Source: Acidobacteriota bacterium
GTDB taxonomy: Bacteria; Acidobacteriota; Terriglobia; Acidiferrales; UBA7541
Direction of reading: 5' to 3'
DNA: 64,000 bases
Assembly (NCBI GenBank): GCA_021788095.1
Contig: JAJYLB010000005.1
Coordinates: 1-64,000 of the forward strand
Made by a program: the position numbers and the translations under genes. Positions 44,419 to 52,487 of the stretch are shown one piece after another. Each line of letters begins with the position of its first letter. Positions within the stretch are counted from its first letter, which is position 1. The notes under the pieces were generated by a model, which was not told the origin of the DNA, did not search any database, and saw nothing but the letters and a program-made list of their open reading frames with translations.

Positions 44419-44443
44419 GTAGGGGCAAGCCTTGTGCCTTCCC
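44419..44443. repeat. Dispersed repeat GTAGGGGCAAGCCTTGTGCC
   Basis: A variant of the GTAGGGGCAGGC-type hairpin seen at 25304 and 37107. It lies between lipA and the convergent M48 protease gene. Confidence 0.55.
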
Positions 44444-44536
44444 AGCCAGCCGGCCGGCCCTCCGCCGCACGAATAGACGCGGCTCTCGCCCTTCCTTTGC
44501 ATCCTCTACCTCCTTTGCTTCCTTTGCCTCCCTGTC

Positions 44537-45913
44537 TTACCGGACGTAGCGCGGGTGGCGGCCCGGGCCCCAGGGATCGTAATGCAGCGCGAACTGGACG
44601 CGTGCGGAGATGGGCGGATGGCTGTACAGCCAGAAAACGATGAACGGACTCGGGTGCGGATTCGAGAGATCGTCTTCGCCCAGCACCTGGAAGGCGCGCG
44701 CGGCGTTCTGGGCGGAATCGGGAACGATGCCGTGAGTCACTTCGAGGCCATAGCGATCGGCCTCATGCTCGAAGTGTCGGCTGACGGCGTTCGAGAGCGG
44801 CGACCCGAGGAAGAGGAAAATGGAAATCCAGAGCCAAAGCACCCCCAGCGAAGCCCCATCGTTCGCGTCGCGAATCGCCCAGCGCGCGCCCCAGCGCCTT
44901 AAACTCCACCGCAGCGCCCCGGAACACAGCCACAGCAATCCCAGAAGCGCGGCGGCGCCGATCAGCATGCCCCAAACGACGTGATGGAGCACGTAGTGAC
45001 CCATCTCGTGGCCGAACACGAAAGCGATTTCCGGCGACGTCATCCGGGCTACCGTCGTGTCCCAAACAACCACGCGCTTCGAGGCGCCAAACCCGGTTAC
45101 GTAGGCGTTCAGCGAATTCGTTTTTTGACTAGCTTGCATCAGGACCATGCGGCTGGGGGGAATCTCGACGCCGGCATGCGCGCATACCTTTTCCAGTTCG
45201 GCTACCAGCGCCGGGTCGCGCTGAGCCAGCGGGTGAAACCTGTAAAACATCGGCTCGAGTACGTACGGCGAGATGAAAACCAGGAAGAACAGCACGGGCA
45301 GCGCCGCCAGCCAGAAATACAGCCACCAGCGGCGGGCGCTGCGGCGAACGATGGAGTAGAGAATCCAAACCAGAACGATCGCCACGGCCGAGGTAACCAT
45401 CTGCTCTTTCGCCCAGTCCCACAGCCACGGGCTCCACGCCTCCACCGACTGATGAAAATGGAGACCGATCCAGTGGCCGGCGGCATCGAGTGGCCAGTCG
45501 AGTGCGGCCAGGGTGAAGAAAAGCAGCGGAACGAAGACCGCCGCCTGACCGAGCCGGCAGCGCGTCGTTCGTTCGGCCCAATCGCGGTATCGCGGCGGGA
45601 GCCGCCACGCCAGCACCAGCAGCAGAATCGCCAGCCCGTAGGCGAACCCGCCGAAATAGAGCCAATCGCCCGCGCGCTCGTATTCCACCGCCTGGCGCTC
45701 TTCGGCGGGCGGCAGCGTGTACGCCGTAATCGCCTGGCCCGCCGCCGCATCGTGAGACCCGCCGCGGCTGGCAGACGGCGCCGCTGGTGGGGCCTGTCCT
45801 GCGCCGGAGCGGGCAGCGCCAGATGCGGGTGGGACCTGCGATCCGGCCCACATGCAAAGGGAAACACCCAGAAAGCAAGAGAGAAACGCCGCGGCGGCCT
45901 TGCCGACTTTCAC
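44537..45913 (-). CDS. M48-family (Ste24/HtpX-like) membrane zinc protease
   Basis: A 458-residue multi-pass metalloprotease. A signal-like first helix is followed by a polar alanine/proline-rich stretch, then four membrane segments between about 85 and 250. The zinc motif FGHEMGHYVLHH places HEMGH at residues 302-306, and the third ligand is in HFEHEADRYGLE. YSHPPISARVQFAL at the end is also typical of Ste24 (CAAX) proteases. In bacteria these are thought to degrade or process membrane proteins; the substrate here is unknown. Confidence 0.9.
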   Translation of the reverse strand: MKVGKAAAAFLSCFLGVSLCMWAGSQVPPASGAARSGAGQAPPAAPSASRGGSHDAAAGQAITAYTLPPAEERQAVEYERAGDWLYFGGFAYGLAILLLVLAWRLPPRYRDWAERTTRCRLGQAAVFVPLLFFTLAALDWPLDAAGHWIGLHFHQSVEAWSPWLWDWAKEQMVTSAVAIVLVWILYSIVRRSARRWWLYFWLAALPVLFFLVFISPYVLEPMFYRFHPLAQRDPALVAELEKVCAHAGVEIPPSRMVLMQASQKTNSLNAYVTGFGASKRVVVWDTTVARMTSPEIAFVFGHEMGHYVLHHVVWGMLIGAAALLGLLWLCSGALRWSLRRWGARWAIRDANDGASLGVLWLWISIFLFLGSPLSNAVSRHFEHEADRYGLEVTHGIVPDSAQNAARAFQVLGEDDLSNPHPSPFIVFWLYSHPPISARVQFALHYDPWGPGRHPRYVR

Positions 45914-45999
45914 GGTTTTCGACCCCGCCCAGTATGCGGCGCATCCCCGGCGATCGGCAACCGTGCCTCCGCGCCGCCGAAAACCGTGACCGTAGCCGG

Positions 46000-46581
46000 T
46001 CAGAAATTGAGGGCCGGGCCGAACGTCAATCGCAAGTTGCTGTGCGCCCCGCTATTGAAGTAGACGAGGTCGCCCGCTTCCAAGCGGAAGCCCAGGGGCC
46101 CGAACCGCAGCTCGATCCCGCCGCCGGGATACAGCGCGCCGCTTACGTCCTGGCTGCGGAGGTTGGCGACGCTGCTGCTGAATGTGGAGAACGTTGCGGG
46201 CTGGGGATCCAACCGGAAATTGACGAATCCGCCCTTCACCGTAACGAATAGGCGCAGCGGCCCGTGCGGCGTTTGGAGTTTAGGACCGAATAGACCCTGG
46301 AGGAGCCGCATATTCGTGCGCTGGAGGGTGACCGTGCCTGTGCCGGTATTCGTAAATCCCTCGGTGAATGCCTGCTCGAAGTCGTAGCTCATTTCCGCCT
46401 CGAACGCCAGGGCTCGGTTCGCGTTCAGGGCGAACCGCCCGCCTAGCCCCGCCATGCTGGTGCTCGTCTGCTGCACGCGGACGTACTCGCCGTAGATGCC
46501 CACCTGGCCGTGATCCTGGGCCGATGCCGTAGGCGCCAGCGCCAGCCCCAGTAGAATGAGTCCTGCAATGTACCTGCGCAT
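46000..46581 (-). CDS. Small outer-membrane beta-barrel protein
   Basis: A 193-residue protein with signal peptide MRRYIAGLILLGLALAPTASA. Alternating amphipathic strands (VGIYGEYVRVQQTST, LGGRFALNANRALAFEAEMS, LRLFVTVKGGFVNFRLD, GIELRFGPLGFRLEAGD) end in LRLTFGPALNF, whose terminal Phe is a classic outer-membrane insertion signal. This is consistent with an eight-stranded OmpA-like barrel. ATG at 46581 follows GGGGGGAAC. The function is unknown. Confidence 0.8.
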   Translation of the reverse strand: MRRYIAGLILLGLALAPTASAQDHGQVGIYGEYVRVQQTSTSMAGLGGRFALNANRALAFEAEMSYDFEQAFTEGFTNTGTGTVTLQRTNMRLLQGLFGPKLQTPHGPLRLFVTVKGGFVNFRLDPQPATFSTFSSSVANLRSQDVSGALYPGGGIELRFGPLGFRLEAGDLVYFNSGAHSNLRLTFGPALNF

Positions 46582-46857
46582 AGTTCGTTCCCCCCTGTCT
46601 TTGCGCTCTCGCAATGTTCGCCCTGCAGAAAACCGGTGCCCCGCCGCGAGTTCCTCCAGGCGCCCCGGGCGGCCCCCGCATCAGCTCTTCTTGAGGGGAT
46701 GCCACGCCGCCATCGAGTGTTGCCACGATTCCTTGGTGAGATCGTCTTCGCAAGCCTTGCCGGAGGATCCGGCGCGCGGGTGAGCCGGTTGAAGGCGCTG
46801 GCCCTGCATGTTAGCCTGCACTCGGCGCAAACTTGATCGGGGGGCGAGAATCCCGCC
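46582..46857. other. Intergenic region between two divergent genes
   Basis: No convincing gene. A minus-strand frame ending at 46681 would encode a peptide ending SWQHSMAAWHPLKKS, which looks protein-like but cannot be assigned. The site GGGGGGCGAG at 46840-46849 probably serves the GTG start at 46858. Confidence 0.35.
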
Positions 46858-49740
46858 GTGGAATCCTATCGTCCGGAGACCGACGCAACTGCCTGGAGCA
46901 CGACCGTAGCCGTGCTGGCCGACCTGATCGAGGAGTTGGGGCACGAGCCGGCCGGCGCGGGTTTGCAGCCGGGCACCCACCTCGAGCGCGATTTGGGGCT
47001 GGGCAGCCTCGAGCGCGTCGAGTTGCTGCTTCGCCTGAACGCCGCCCTCGGAATTCAGCTTCCCGAACGCGCCCTGGCAGATGCCGAAACCGTGGGTGAG
47101 CTGTGCGGGGTCGTTCGCGCGAGCCGGGGCCTCGCGCAAGCCGCCGCGCCCGGAACTCCCGGCGCGGGCGGGGACGGCGAGCGCGGTTCCGAAACCCCAT
47201 CCGGGGAGCAAATGGCGCGGGTTTGCGCCCCTGCCGATTGGATTCCCCTGCCGGATTCGGCGGAATCGTTTGTCGACGTGCTGCGCTTCCGCGCCGGGGC
47301 CGCGCCGAATGCTCCGCACATCATTTTCGAGGACGCCGATGGCGCCGAGCACGTGCTCACGTACGGCGGCCTGCACGAGCGCGCCATGAACGTGGCCCGC
47401 TGGCTGGAATTCCATGGGCTCGAGCCCGGCGACCGCGTGGCGTTGATGCTGCCCACCTGCCTCGAGTTCTTCGCCTGCTTCCTCGGAACGCTGCTCGCGG
47501 GCGGCGTGCCCATTCCCATCTACCCGCCGTTCCGTGCAGACCGCATCGAAGAGTACGCGACGCGCCAGGCGATGATCCTACGTAACGCCGAGGCCCGCAT
47601 CCTCATCACCTTTCGCGCCGCCGAGCGCGTCGCCCACCTGCTCCGGCCCGAAGTCGCCTCGCTCGACCGCGTCGTGGATGCCGAGCGGTTCGAAGCGGAG
47701 AAGGAGAAGCCGGTGGCGGGCGTGCTGCACCGGCCCCAAGCCGACGATATCTGCTTCCTGCAATACACTTCGGGCAGCACCGGGTCTCCGAAAGGCGTGG
47801 TCGTCACTCACGCGAATCTCTTCGCCAACATTCAAGCGATGGGCGAAGCCATTTCCGTCCAGCCGGGCGATCGCGCGGCGAGTTGGTTGCCGCTTTACCA
47901 CGACATGGGGTTGATCGGAGCGTGGCTGATGCCGCTTTACTTCGGTTTGCCCCTCGCCTTGCTCTCTCCGGCCACCTTCCTCACGCACCCGGTCCGCTGG
48001 CTCCGCCTGATCGCCCGCCACCGCGCGACGCTGACCGCCGGCCCCAACTTCGCCTACGAGCTGTGTTTGCGAAAGATTCCCGATTCCGAACTCGCCGGGC
48101 TCGACCTCTCCTCCCTGCGAGGGGCGATGAACGGCGCCGAGCCGGTGATGCCGGAGACCCTGGAACGCTTCTCCGCGCGATTCGCGCCCTTCGGCCTCCG
48201 CCCGAACGCCGTCGTGCCCGTCTATGGCTTGGCCGAGGCAACACTGGCCGTCAGCGCCCCGCCGCTCGGCCGGCCCATCCGCGTCGATCGCGTCGATCGC
48301 GAGCGGCTCGAGACCGAGGGCCGGGCCGCGCCCGCCGCCGGCGACGCTCCCACTCTGCCGTTCGTCTCCGTCGGCCGACCGATCGGCTGCGAGGTCCGCA
48401 TCGCTGGCCGGAACGGAGAGGACGCTGGCGAGCGAGTCGAGGGAGCGCTTTGGTTCCGCGGACCGTCGGCGACCCAAGGCTATTTCCGGAATCCCCAAGC
48501 CACCGCTGAAATTCGGCGCGAAAACGGTTGGGTAGACTCGGGCGACCGGGCCTACCAAGCCGAAGGAGAACTCTTCATCACCGGCCGGACGAAAGACATC
48601 ATCATCAAGGGCGGCCGGAACCTCTATCCGCAGGAGATCGAAGAGGCGGTGGGAAGCGTCGCCGGCGTGCGCCGGGGCTGCGTGGTCGCCTTCGGCGTGC
48701 CCGATCCGAAGACCGGTACCGAACGGCTGGCGGTGGTGGCCGAGACGCGGAAGCCAGGGGAAGCCCAAGGAATCGAAACGGCCATCGCCCGGAAGGCGCA
48801 CGAAGCGACCGGCATGCCACCTGATATCGTGCGCGTGGTGCCGCCGCATTCGATACCGAAGACCTCGAGCGGGAAGCTCCGCCGCTCGGAAACCCGGCAA
48901 ATCTATTTGGAAGGACGCCTGGGCGCCCAGCCACCGCCCGTCTGGCGGCAACTCGTTCGTTTGGCCGCTCGGGGCATGTTCTCGCCGCAAGGCGGTCCGC
49001 TCCGGCTGCTCGGCCGGCCCATCGATCGCCTCTACGGAGTCTATGCCCTGCTGATGTTTGCCGCCTGGCTCGTACCCACCGCGGGCGTGGTGGCGCTGGT
49101 GCCTTCCGAGCGAACCGTTCGCCGCATCATCGCCTGGGCGTGCCGCAATTTCTTGCGAACGGTCGCCTGCCGTATCCGCATCGAGGGGAGGGACGTGCTC
49201 GATCGAATCCGGCCCGGGGGGCTCTGGCCCTGCGTGATCGTTTCGAATCACACGAGCTACCTGGACGTGATTGCCTTGCTGGCCTTCTTGCCGATCGACT
49301 GCCTGTATTCCGCCAAGCAGGAGATCCTCCGCTGGCCCCTGCTCGGCCTGATCGCGCGGAAAATGGGGCAGTTGGGATTCGATCGGAGCGATCCCCATGC
49401 GCGCGTGCGACAGGTGGAGCAGATCGAACAGGCGCTGCGCGATGGGCACTGCACGGTCGTTTTTCCCGAAGGCACTTTCACGCCGGCACCCGGCGTGCGG
49501 CCCTTCCAACTGGGCGGTTTCAAGGCTGCTGCTGGCGCCGGCCTCCCCATCGTCCCCCTAGCCATTCGCGGCGCTCGGGGAATCTGGCGGGACCGCACCC
49601 TCCTTCCCCACCCAGGCCGCGTGACGCTGACTTTCTGCCCCCCCATCGTGCCGGAGGGTGACGACTGGAAGCAGATGGTGCGCCTGCGCGACTCCGCCCG
49701 GCTGGCCATCGCGGGTCCTTCCGGCGAAGCCCTGCTCTGA
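46858..49740 (+). CDS. Fused acyl carrier domain, fatty acyl-AMP ligase and PlsC acyltransferase
   Basis: A 960-residue three-domain protein. Residues 15-90 form an acyl-carrier domain; Ser50 in DLGLGSLERVEL is the probable phosphopantetheine site. Residues about 130-670 are an AMP-forming ligase of the fatty acyl-AMP ligase type (YTSGSTGSPKGVVVTHANL at 303-321, WLPLYHDMGLIG, RTKDIIIKGGRNLYPQEIEE). Residues about 740-950 are a PlsC-type acyltransferase with HX4D at His798-Asp803 and FPEGTF. It could activate a fatty acid, load it on its own carrier domain and pass it to a lysophospholipid or other acceptor. The start is GTG at 46858. Confidence 0.9.
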   Translation: MESYRPETDATAWSTTVAVLADLIEELGHEPAGAGLQPGTHLERDLGLGSLERVELLLRLNAALGIQLPERALADAETVGELCGVVRASRGLAQAAAPGTPGAGGDGERGSETPSGEQMARVCAPADWIPLPDSAESFVDVLRFRAGAAPNAPHIIFEDADGAEHVLTYGGLHERAMNVARWLEFHGLEPGDRVALMLPTCLEFFACFLGTLLAGGVPIPIYPPFRADRIEEYATRQAMILRNAEARILITFRAAERVAHLLRPEVASLDRVVDAERFEAEKEKPVAGVLHRPQADDICFLQYTSGSTGSPKGVVVTHANLFANIQAMGEAISVQPGDRAASWLPLYHDMGLIGAWLMPLYFGLPLALLSPATFLTHPVRWLRLIARHRATLTAGPNFAYELCLRKIPDSELAGLDLSSLRGAMNGAEPVMPETLERFSARFAPFGLRPNAVVPVYGLAEATLAVSAPPLGRPIRVDRVDRERLETEGRAAPAAGDAPTLPFVSVGRPIGCEVRIAGRNGEDAGERVEGALWFRGPSATQGYFRNPQATAEIRRENGWVDSGDRAYQAEGELFITGRTKDIIIKGGRNLYPQEIEEAVGSVAGVRRGCVVAFGVPDPKTGTERLAVVAETRKPGEAQGIETAIARKAHEATGMPPDIVRVVPPHSIPKTSSGKLRRSETRQIYLEGRLGAQPPPVWRQLVRLAARGMFSPQGGPLRLLGRPIDRLYGVYALLMFAAWLVPTAGVVALVPSERTVRRIIAWACRNFLRTVACRIRIEGRDVLDRIRPGGLWPCVIVSNHTSYLDVIALLAFLPIDCLYSAKQEILRWPLLGLIARKMGQLGFDRSDPHARVRQVEQIEQALRDGHCTVVFPEGTFTPAPGVRPFQLGGFKAAAGAGLPIVPLAIRGARGIWRDRTLLPHPGRVTLTFCPPIVPEGDDWKQMVRLRDSARLAIAGPSGEALL

Positions 49741-49773
49741 GCCCCTTCCCCAGTCGCGCCGGGAGACGTAGTG

Positions 49774-49797
49774 GTAGGGGCGCGGTCACCGCGCCCC
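49774..49797. repeat. GTAGGGGCGCGGTCACCGCG hairpin
   Basis: A short inverted repeat GGGGCGCGGT/ACCGCGCCCC just after the fused ligase gene. It resembles the GTAGGGGC repeat family and may help terminate transcription, although no T-run follows. Confidence 0.45.
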
Positions 49798-49953
49798 CCG
49801 CAGCTTCGTCCATGCCGGCCTGCTAAACTTGCCGCCCCCCAAGGCGGATCGGGCCAGCGCTAGGGTTACGGCCATGCCTTCGCCCACAAGAAAGCATCGT
49901 TCCCGCGGCGCGCAGCATCTTAGGAGGCAGGGCGGGGAGACAGGAATCCTAAG

Positions 49954-50271
49954 ATGGCTCATCGTTCCCTTGAAACCGTGGGTTTGCGTTGTACCGGATG
50001 GGCGGCACTCGACCGCGATCCGCAGGACGACCGGGTGGAGTATTCCTGCCCGCACTGCGGTGCGGCGGGGTCGAAGGCGGCACGGCGGCCGCGCGGCGAA
50101 TACCACTTTTCAGACGGCTTTCTTCAGGACCTTCAGGGCGAGATGTCGGTTTGCCGGCAGTGCCGGCAGCGGCTGCACGTGACCCCTGTCGTCCTGGTCC
50201 ACACCCTGGACGAAAAGAGGCGGTTTGAGGCGGTCTTTTCGCCCGAGCCGGCACTGGTCTCCGCGCGCTAA
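49954..50271 (+). CDS. Small zinc-ribbon protein
   Basis: A 105-residue protein with two CxxC knuckles: SCPHCGA near residue 32 and VCRQCRQ near residue 67, a spacing that fits one zinc ribbon. Between them lies a basic stretch (SKAARRPRGEY). There is no signal peptide. The family is not recognised; actinobacterial RNA-polymerase-binding proteins have a loosely similar layout, but I see no specific match. It ends 10 nt before the convergent LOG gene. Confidence 0.55.
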   Translation: MAHRSLETVGLRCTGWAALDRDPQDDRVEYSCPHCGAAGSKAARRPRGEYHFSDGFLQDLQGEMSVCRQCRQRLHVTPVVLVHTLDEKRRFEAVFSPEPALVSAR

Positions 50272-50281
50272 GCGGCGCCGC

Positions 50282-51124
50282 TTAGAGCGGCCATTCCGGG
50301 CCGAGACGCAGGTGGTATTTGACCAGAGCGGCCTTCACGCGCTCGAACGCCTCGTCCACCGTATCGGCAAATTCCAGCAGCGCGGCCTCGCGCTCGTTGA
50401 TCGTGCCCCAGCGCACCATCTCTCGCCAATTCAAGACGCGGTCCCAATAGCGGCGCCCGTAGATGAGGACCAGGTGATGGCGGCCCAGCTTGCCCGTCTG
50501 CATCAGCGTGAGCATCTCCCAAAGTTCGTCCATCGTCCCAAACCCCCCGGGAAACACGATCAGGGCTTTGGCGATCTGGGCGAACCAGAGCTTGCGCATG
50601 AAGAAGTAGTGGAACTTGAAATTCAGCTCGGAGCTGATGTAGGGGTTGGCCTCCTGTTCGTGCGGCAACTCGATTCCCAGCCCGATGGTTTTTCCTCCCG
50701 CTTCCACCGCGCCCCGATTCGCTGCCTCCATGATCCCGGGGCCGCCGCCCGAGCAGATCACGAAGCGGCGCGGCCGCTCGCCGAGGGTGAGGGCCCAGGC
50801 GGTGATGCGACCCGCGAGCTGGCGCGCCTCCTCGTAGTAGCGGGACATCTCCAGGGTGTTGCGCGCTTGGCGGATACGCGCGCGGGCGTCGGCGTCGCGG
50901 CGCCGGCCCAGGCTCCGGCGAGTGCGATCGAGCTGCGCGAGCGCCACCTTGCGGGGCAGAAGACGGGCCGAGCCGAACATCACGATAGTGTCCGCCACAC
51001 CCACTCGCTGCAAGCGGGTGAGGGGATCGATGTATTCGGCGAGGATGCGCAGCGGACGCGCGGGCGTGCTCTCCACGAACGGGGTATCGAGATAGGCCAA
51101 CTTGGTTTTCGACGGCTGCTTCAT
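50282..51124 (-). CDS. LOG-family protein (Rossmann-fold, lysine-decarboxylase-like)
   Basis: A 280-residue protein with the LOG signatures CSGGGPGIMEAANRGA and FPGGFGTMDELWE. Family members are cytokinin-nucleotide phosphoribohydrolases or general nucleotide 5'-monophosphate nucleosidases. The LGIELPHEQEANPYISSEL and FHYFFMRKLWFAQIAKALIV segments mark the larger TIGR00730-related group. The first 90 residues (partly basic) extend beyond the minimal fold. The physiological substrate is not predictable. Confidence 0.9.
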   Translation of the reverse strand: MKQPSKTKLAYLDTPFVESTPARPLRILAEYIDPLTRLQRVGVADTIVMFGSARLLPRKVALAQLDRTRRSLGRRRDADARARIRQARNTLEMSRYYEEARQLAGRITAWALTLGERPRRFVICSGGGPGIMEAANRGAVEAGGKTIGLGIELPHEQEANPYISSELNFKFHYFFMRKLWFAQIAKALIVFPGGFGTMDELWEMLTLMQTGKLGRHHLVLIYGRRYWDRVLNWREMVRWGTINEREAALLEFADTVDEAFERVKAALVKYHLRLGPEWPL

Positions 51125-51252
51125 CGCGTCTCTCCCGGCCGGAGGTCTGGCCTTGCCGATTCTAAAAGAGCGGCCGGTGGTGGTGCCAGCCCGGACGGCA
51201 GCGAAGGGGAAAAATGCGGGATTTCCCGCCGGTGATCGGGTAGAGTTTCCTC

Positions 51253-52470
51253 ATGAGGTTTCCTGCTTCCCTGACTGCGCCTGGGGAACCGGCAACGCCG
51301 GGCCGCGCCTGTTTTCGAATTCGAATCGGCGCGGCGCTGGCCTTGGCCGCGCTGGGTGCGGCTCCTGCCCTGCGCGCCCAGCGCCGCACCCCCACCACTC
51401 CGGTTCAGGTGCAGCCGGGCCAAACCGCTCCGGCGCCCCCCGCGCGGGTCCGCGTCCCCACGCCTCAAATCCGGCGGCAAGTGAAGGAGGTCAGCGTGCC
51501 CGTAACCGTGCGCGACCCCCGCGGGCGCTTGGCGCTGGACCTCGGGCCGGAAGATTTCCAGATCTACGACGACGGCAACCTCGTGCATATCGCCAATTTC
51601 GGTTTGGTGAGCGAGCCGCCCGCGGTTGTCCTGGTGGTGGAGAATAGCTCCCGGATCGCTCCCTTGCTGCCCGGTATTCGCAAGAGCGGGATCCTCTTTA
51701 CCAACTATGTGATGGGCGCGCACGGCAAAGGGGCGGTGCTCGTTTTCAACGACAAGAGCGATCTCGTCGTCCCGTTCACCCAGGAGTCCGACCTGGTCCA
51801 GAAAGCCATCTCCGATTTGAAACCCGTCGATGCGGGCGCCCATCTTTACGATGCGCTCGGCCGCGCCGTCCAGATGCTCGAGGGCCAGCCTGAGAATCAG
51901 CAGCGAGTGATCGTCACCGTGGCGGAGTCGGTCGATACCGGCAGCCTGGACAAACTGACCAACGTGCTTCAGGACGCCGAGCTGGCCAACGTTTCCATTT
52001 ACTCGATCGGCCTCTCGACCGCGACCGCCGAGTTTCGCACTCCCCCAGGCCAGTACGCCGGGCCGCAGGCCAGTCCCCCAGGCACCTTCGCCCGCCCCGG
52101 CATTCCCGGCACTCCCCAGACGCCCTCGACGATGGCGGAAGCCTCAGGCAACATGAACTTGATGGCGGTGATGGAGATGTTGGTGAAGATGGGCTTGCAC
52201 TTGGTTACGCCGGAGGCCCTGTCGGCCGCCAGCGCGGCCACGGGCGGCGACCACTTCGGCGACGCCAAGGACGTAGGGATTCAGGACGACATGGAACGCA
52301 TCGGCTCGGAACTGCACGCCGAGTACATGCTGTCCTTCCAGGCCCCCCAAGACGGGCCCTGGGGTTATCACAGAATTACCGTCAAGATCGACCGGCCCGG
52401 CTACCACCTGCTCACCCGGCCGGGCTACTTCCTCTCCCCGCCGGGCGGGACCACCACTTCCGGCCAGTAA
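51253..52470 (+). CDS. Secreted VWFA-related protein, acidobacterial type
   Basis: A 405-residue exported protein of the VWFA-related acidobacterial family (TIGR03436-like). A signal segment near residues 25-42 (GAALALAALGAAPALRA) is followed by a proline-rich linker. The core has VSVPVTVRDPRGRLALDLGP, EDFQIYDDG, VVLVVENSS (MIDAS-like region with the DxSxS pattern degenerate), AHLYDALGRAV and the C-terminal Y.LSFQAPQDGPWGYHRI. The function is unknown, probably adhesion or envelope assembly. The family is a good lineage marker. Confidence 0.88.
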   Translation: MRFPASLTAPGEPATPGRACFRIRIGAALALAALGAAPALRAQRRTPTTPVQVQPGQTAPAPPARVRVPTPQIRRQVKEVSVPVTVRDPRGRLALDLGPEDFQIYDDGNLVHIANFGLVSEPPAVVLVVENSSRIAPLLPGIRKSGILFTNYVMGAHGKGAVLVFNDKSDLVVPFTQESDLVQKAISDLKPVDAGAHLYDALGRAVQMLEGQPENQQRVIVTVAESVDTGSLDKLTNVLQDAELANVSIYSIGLSTATAEFRTPPGQYAGPQASPPGTFARPGIPGTPQTPSTMAEASGNMNLMAVMEMLVKMGLHLVTPEALSAASAATGGDHFGDAKDVGIQDDMERIGSELHAEYMLSFQAPQDGPWGYHRITVKIDRPGYHLLTRPGYFLSPPGGTTTSGQ

Positions 52471-52487
52471 TTCCACCCTCTCGGGCC

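Noticed and set aside
46681-46812. A minus-strand peptide ending SWQHSMAAWHPLKKS
   Set aside because: It looks protein-like at the end but is too short and has no start signal or homologue that I recognise.
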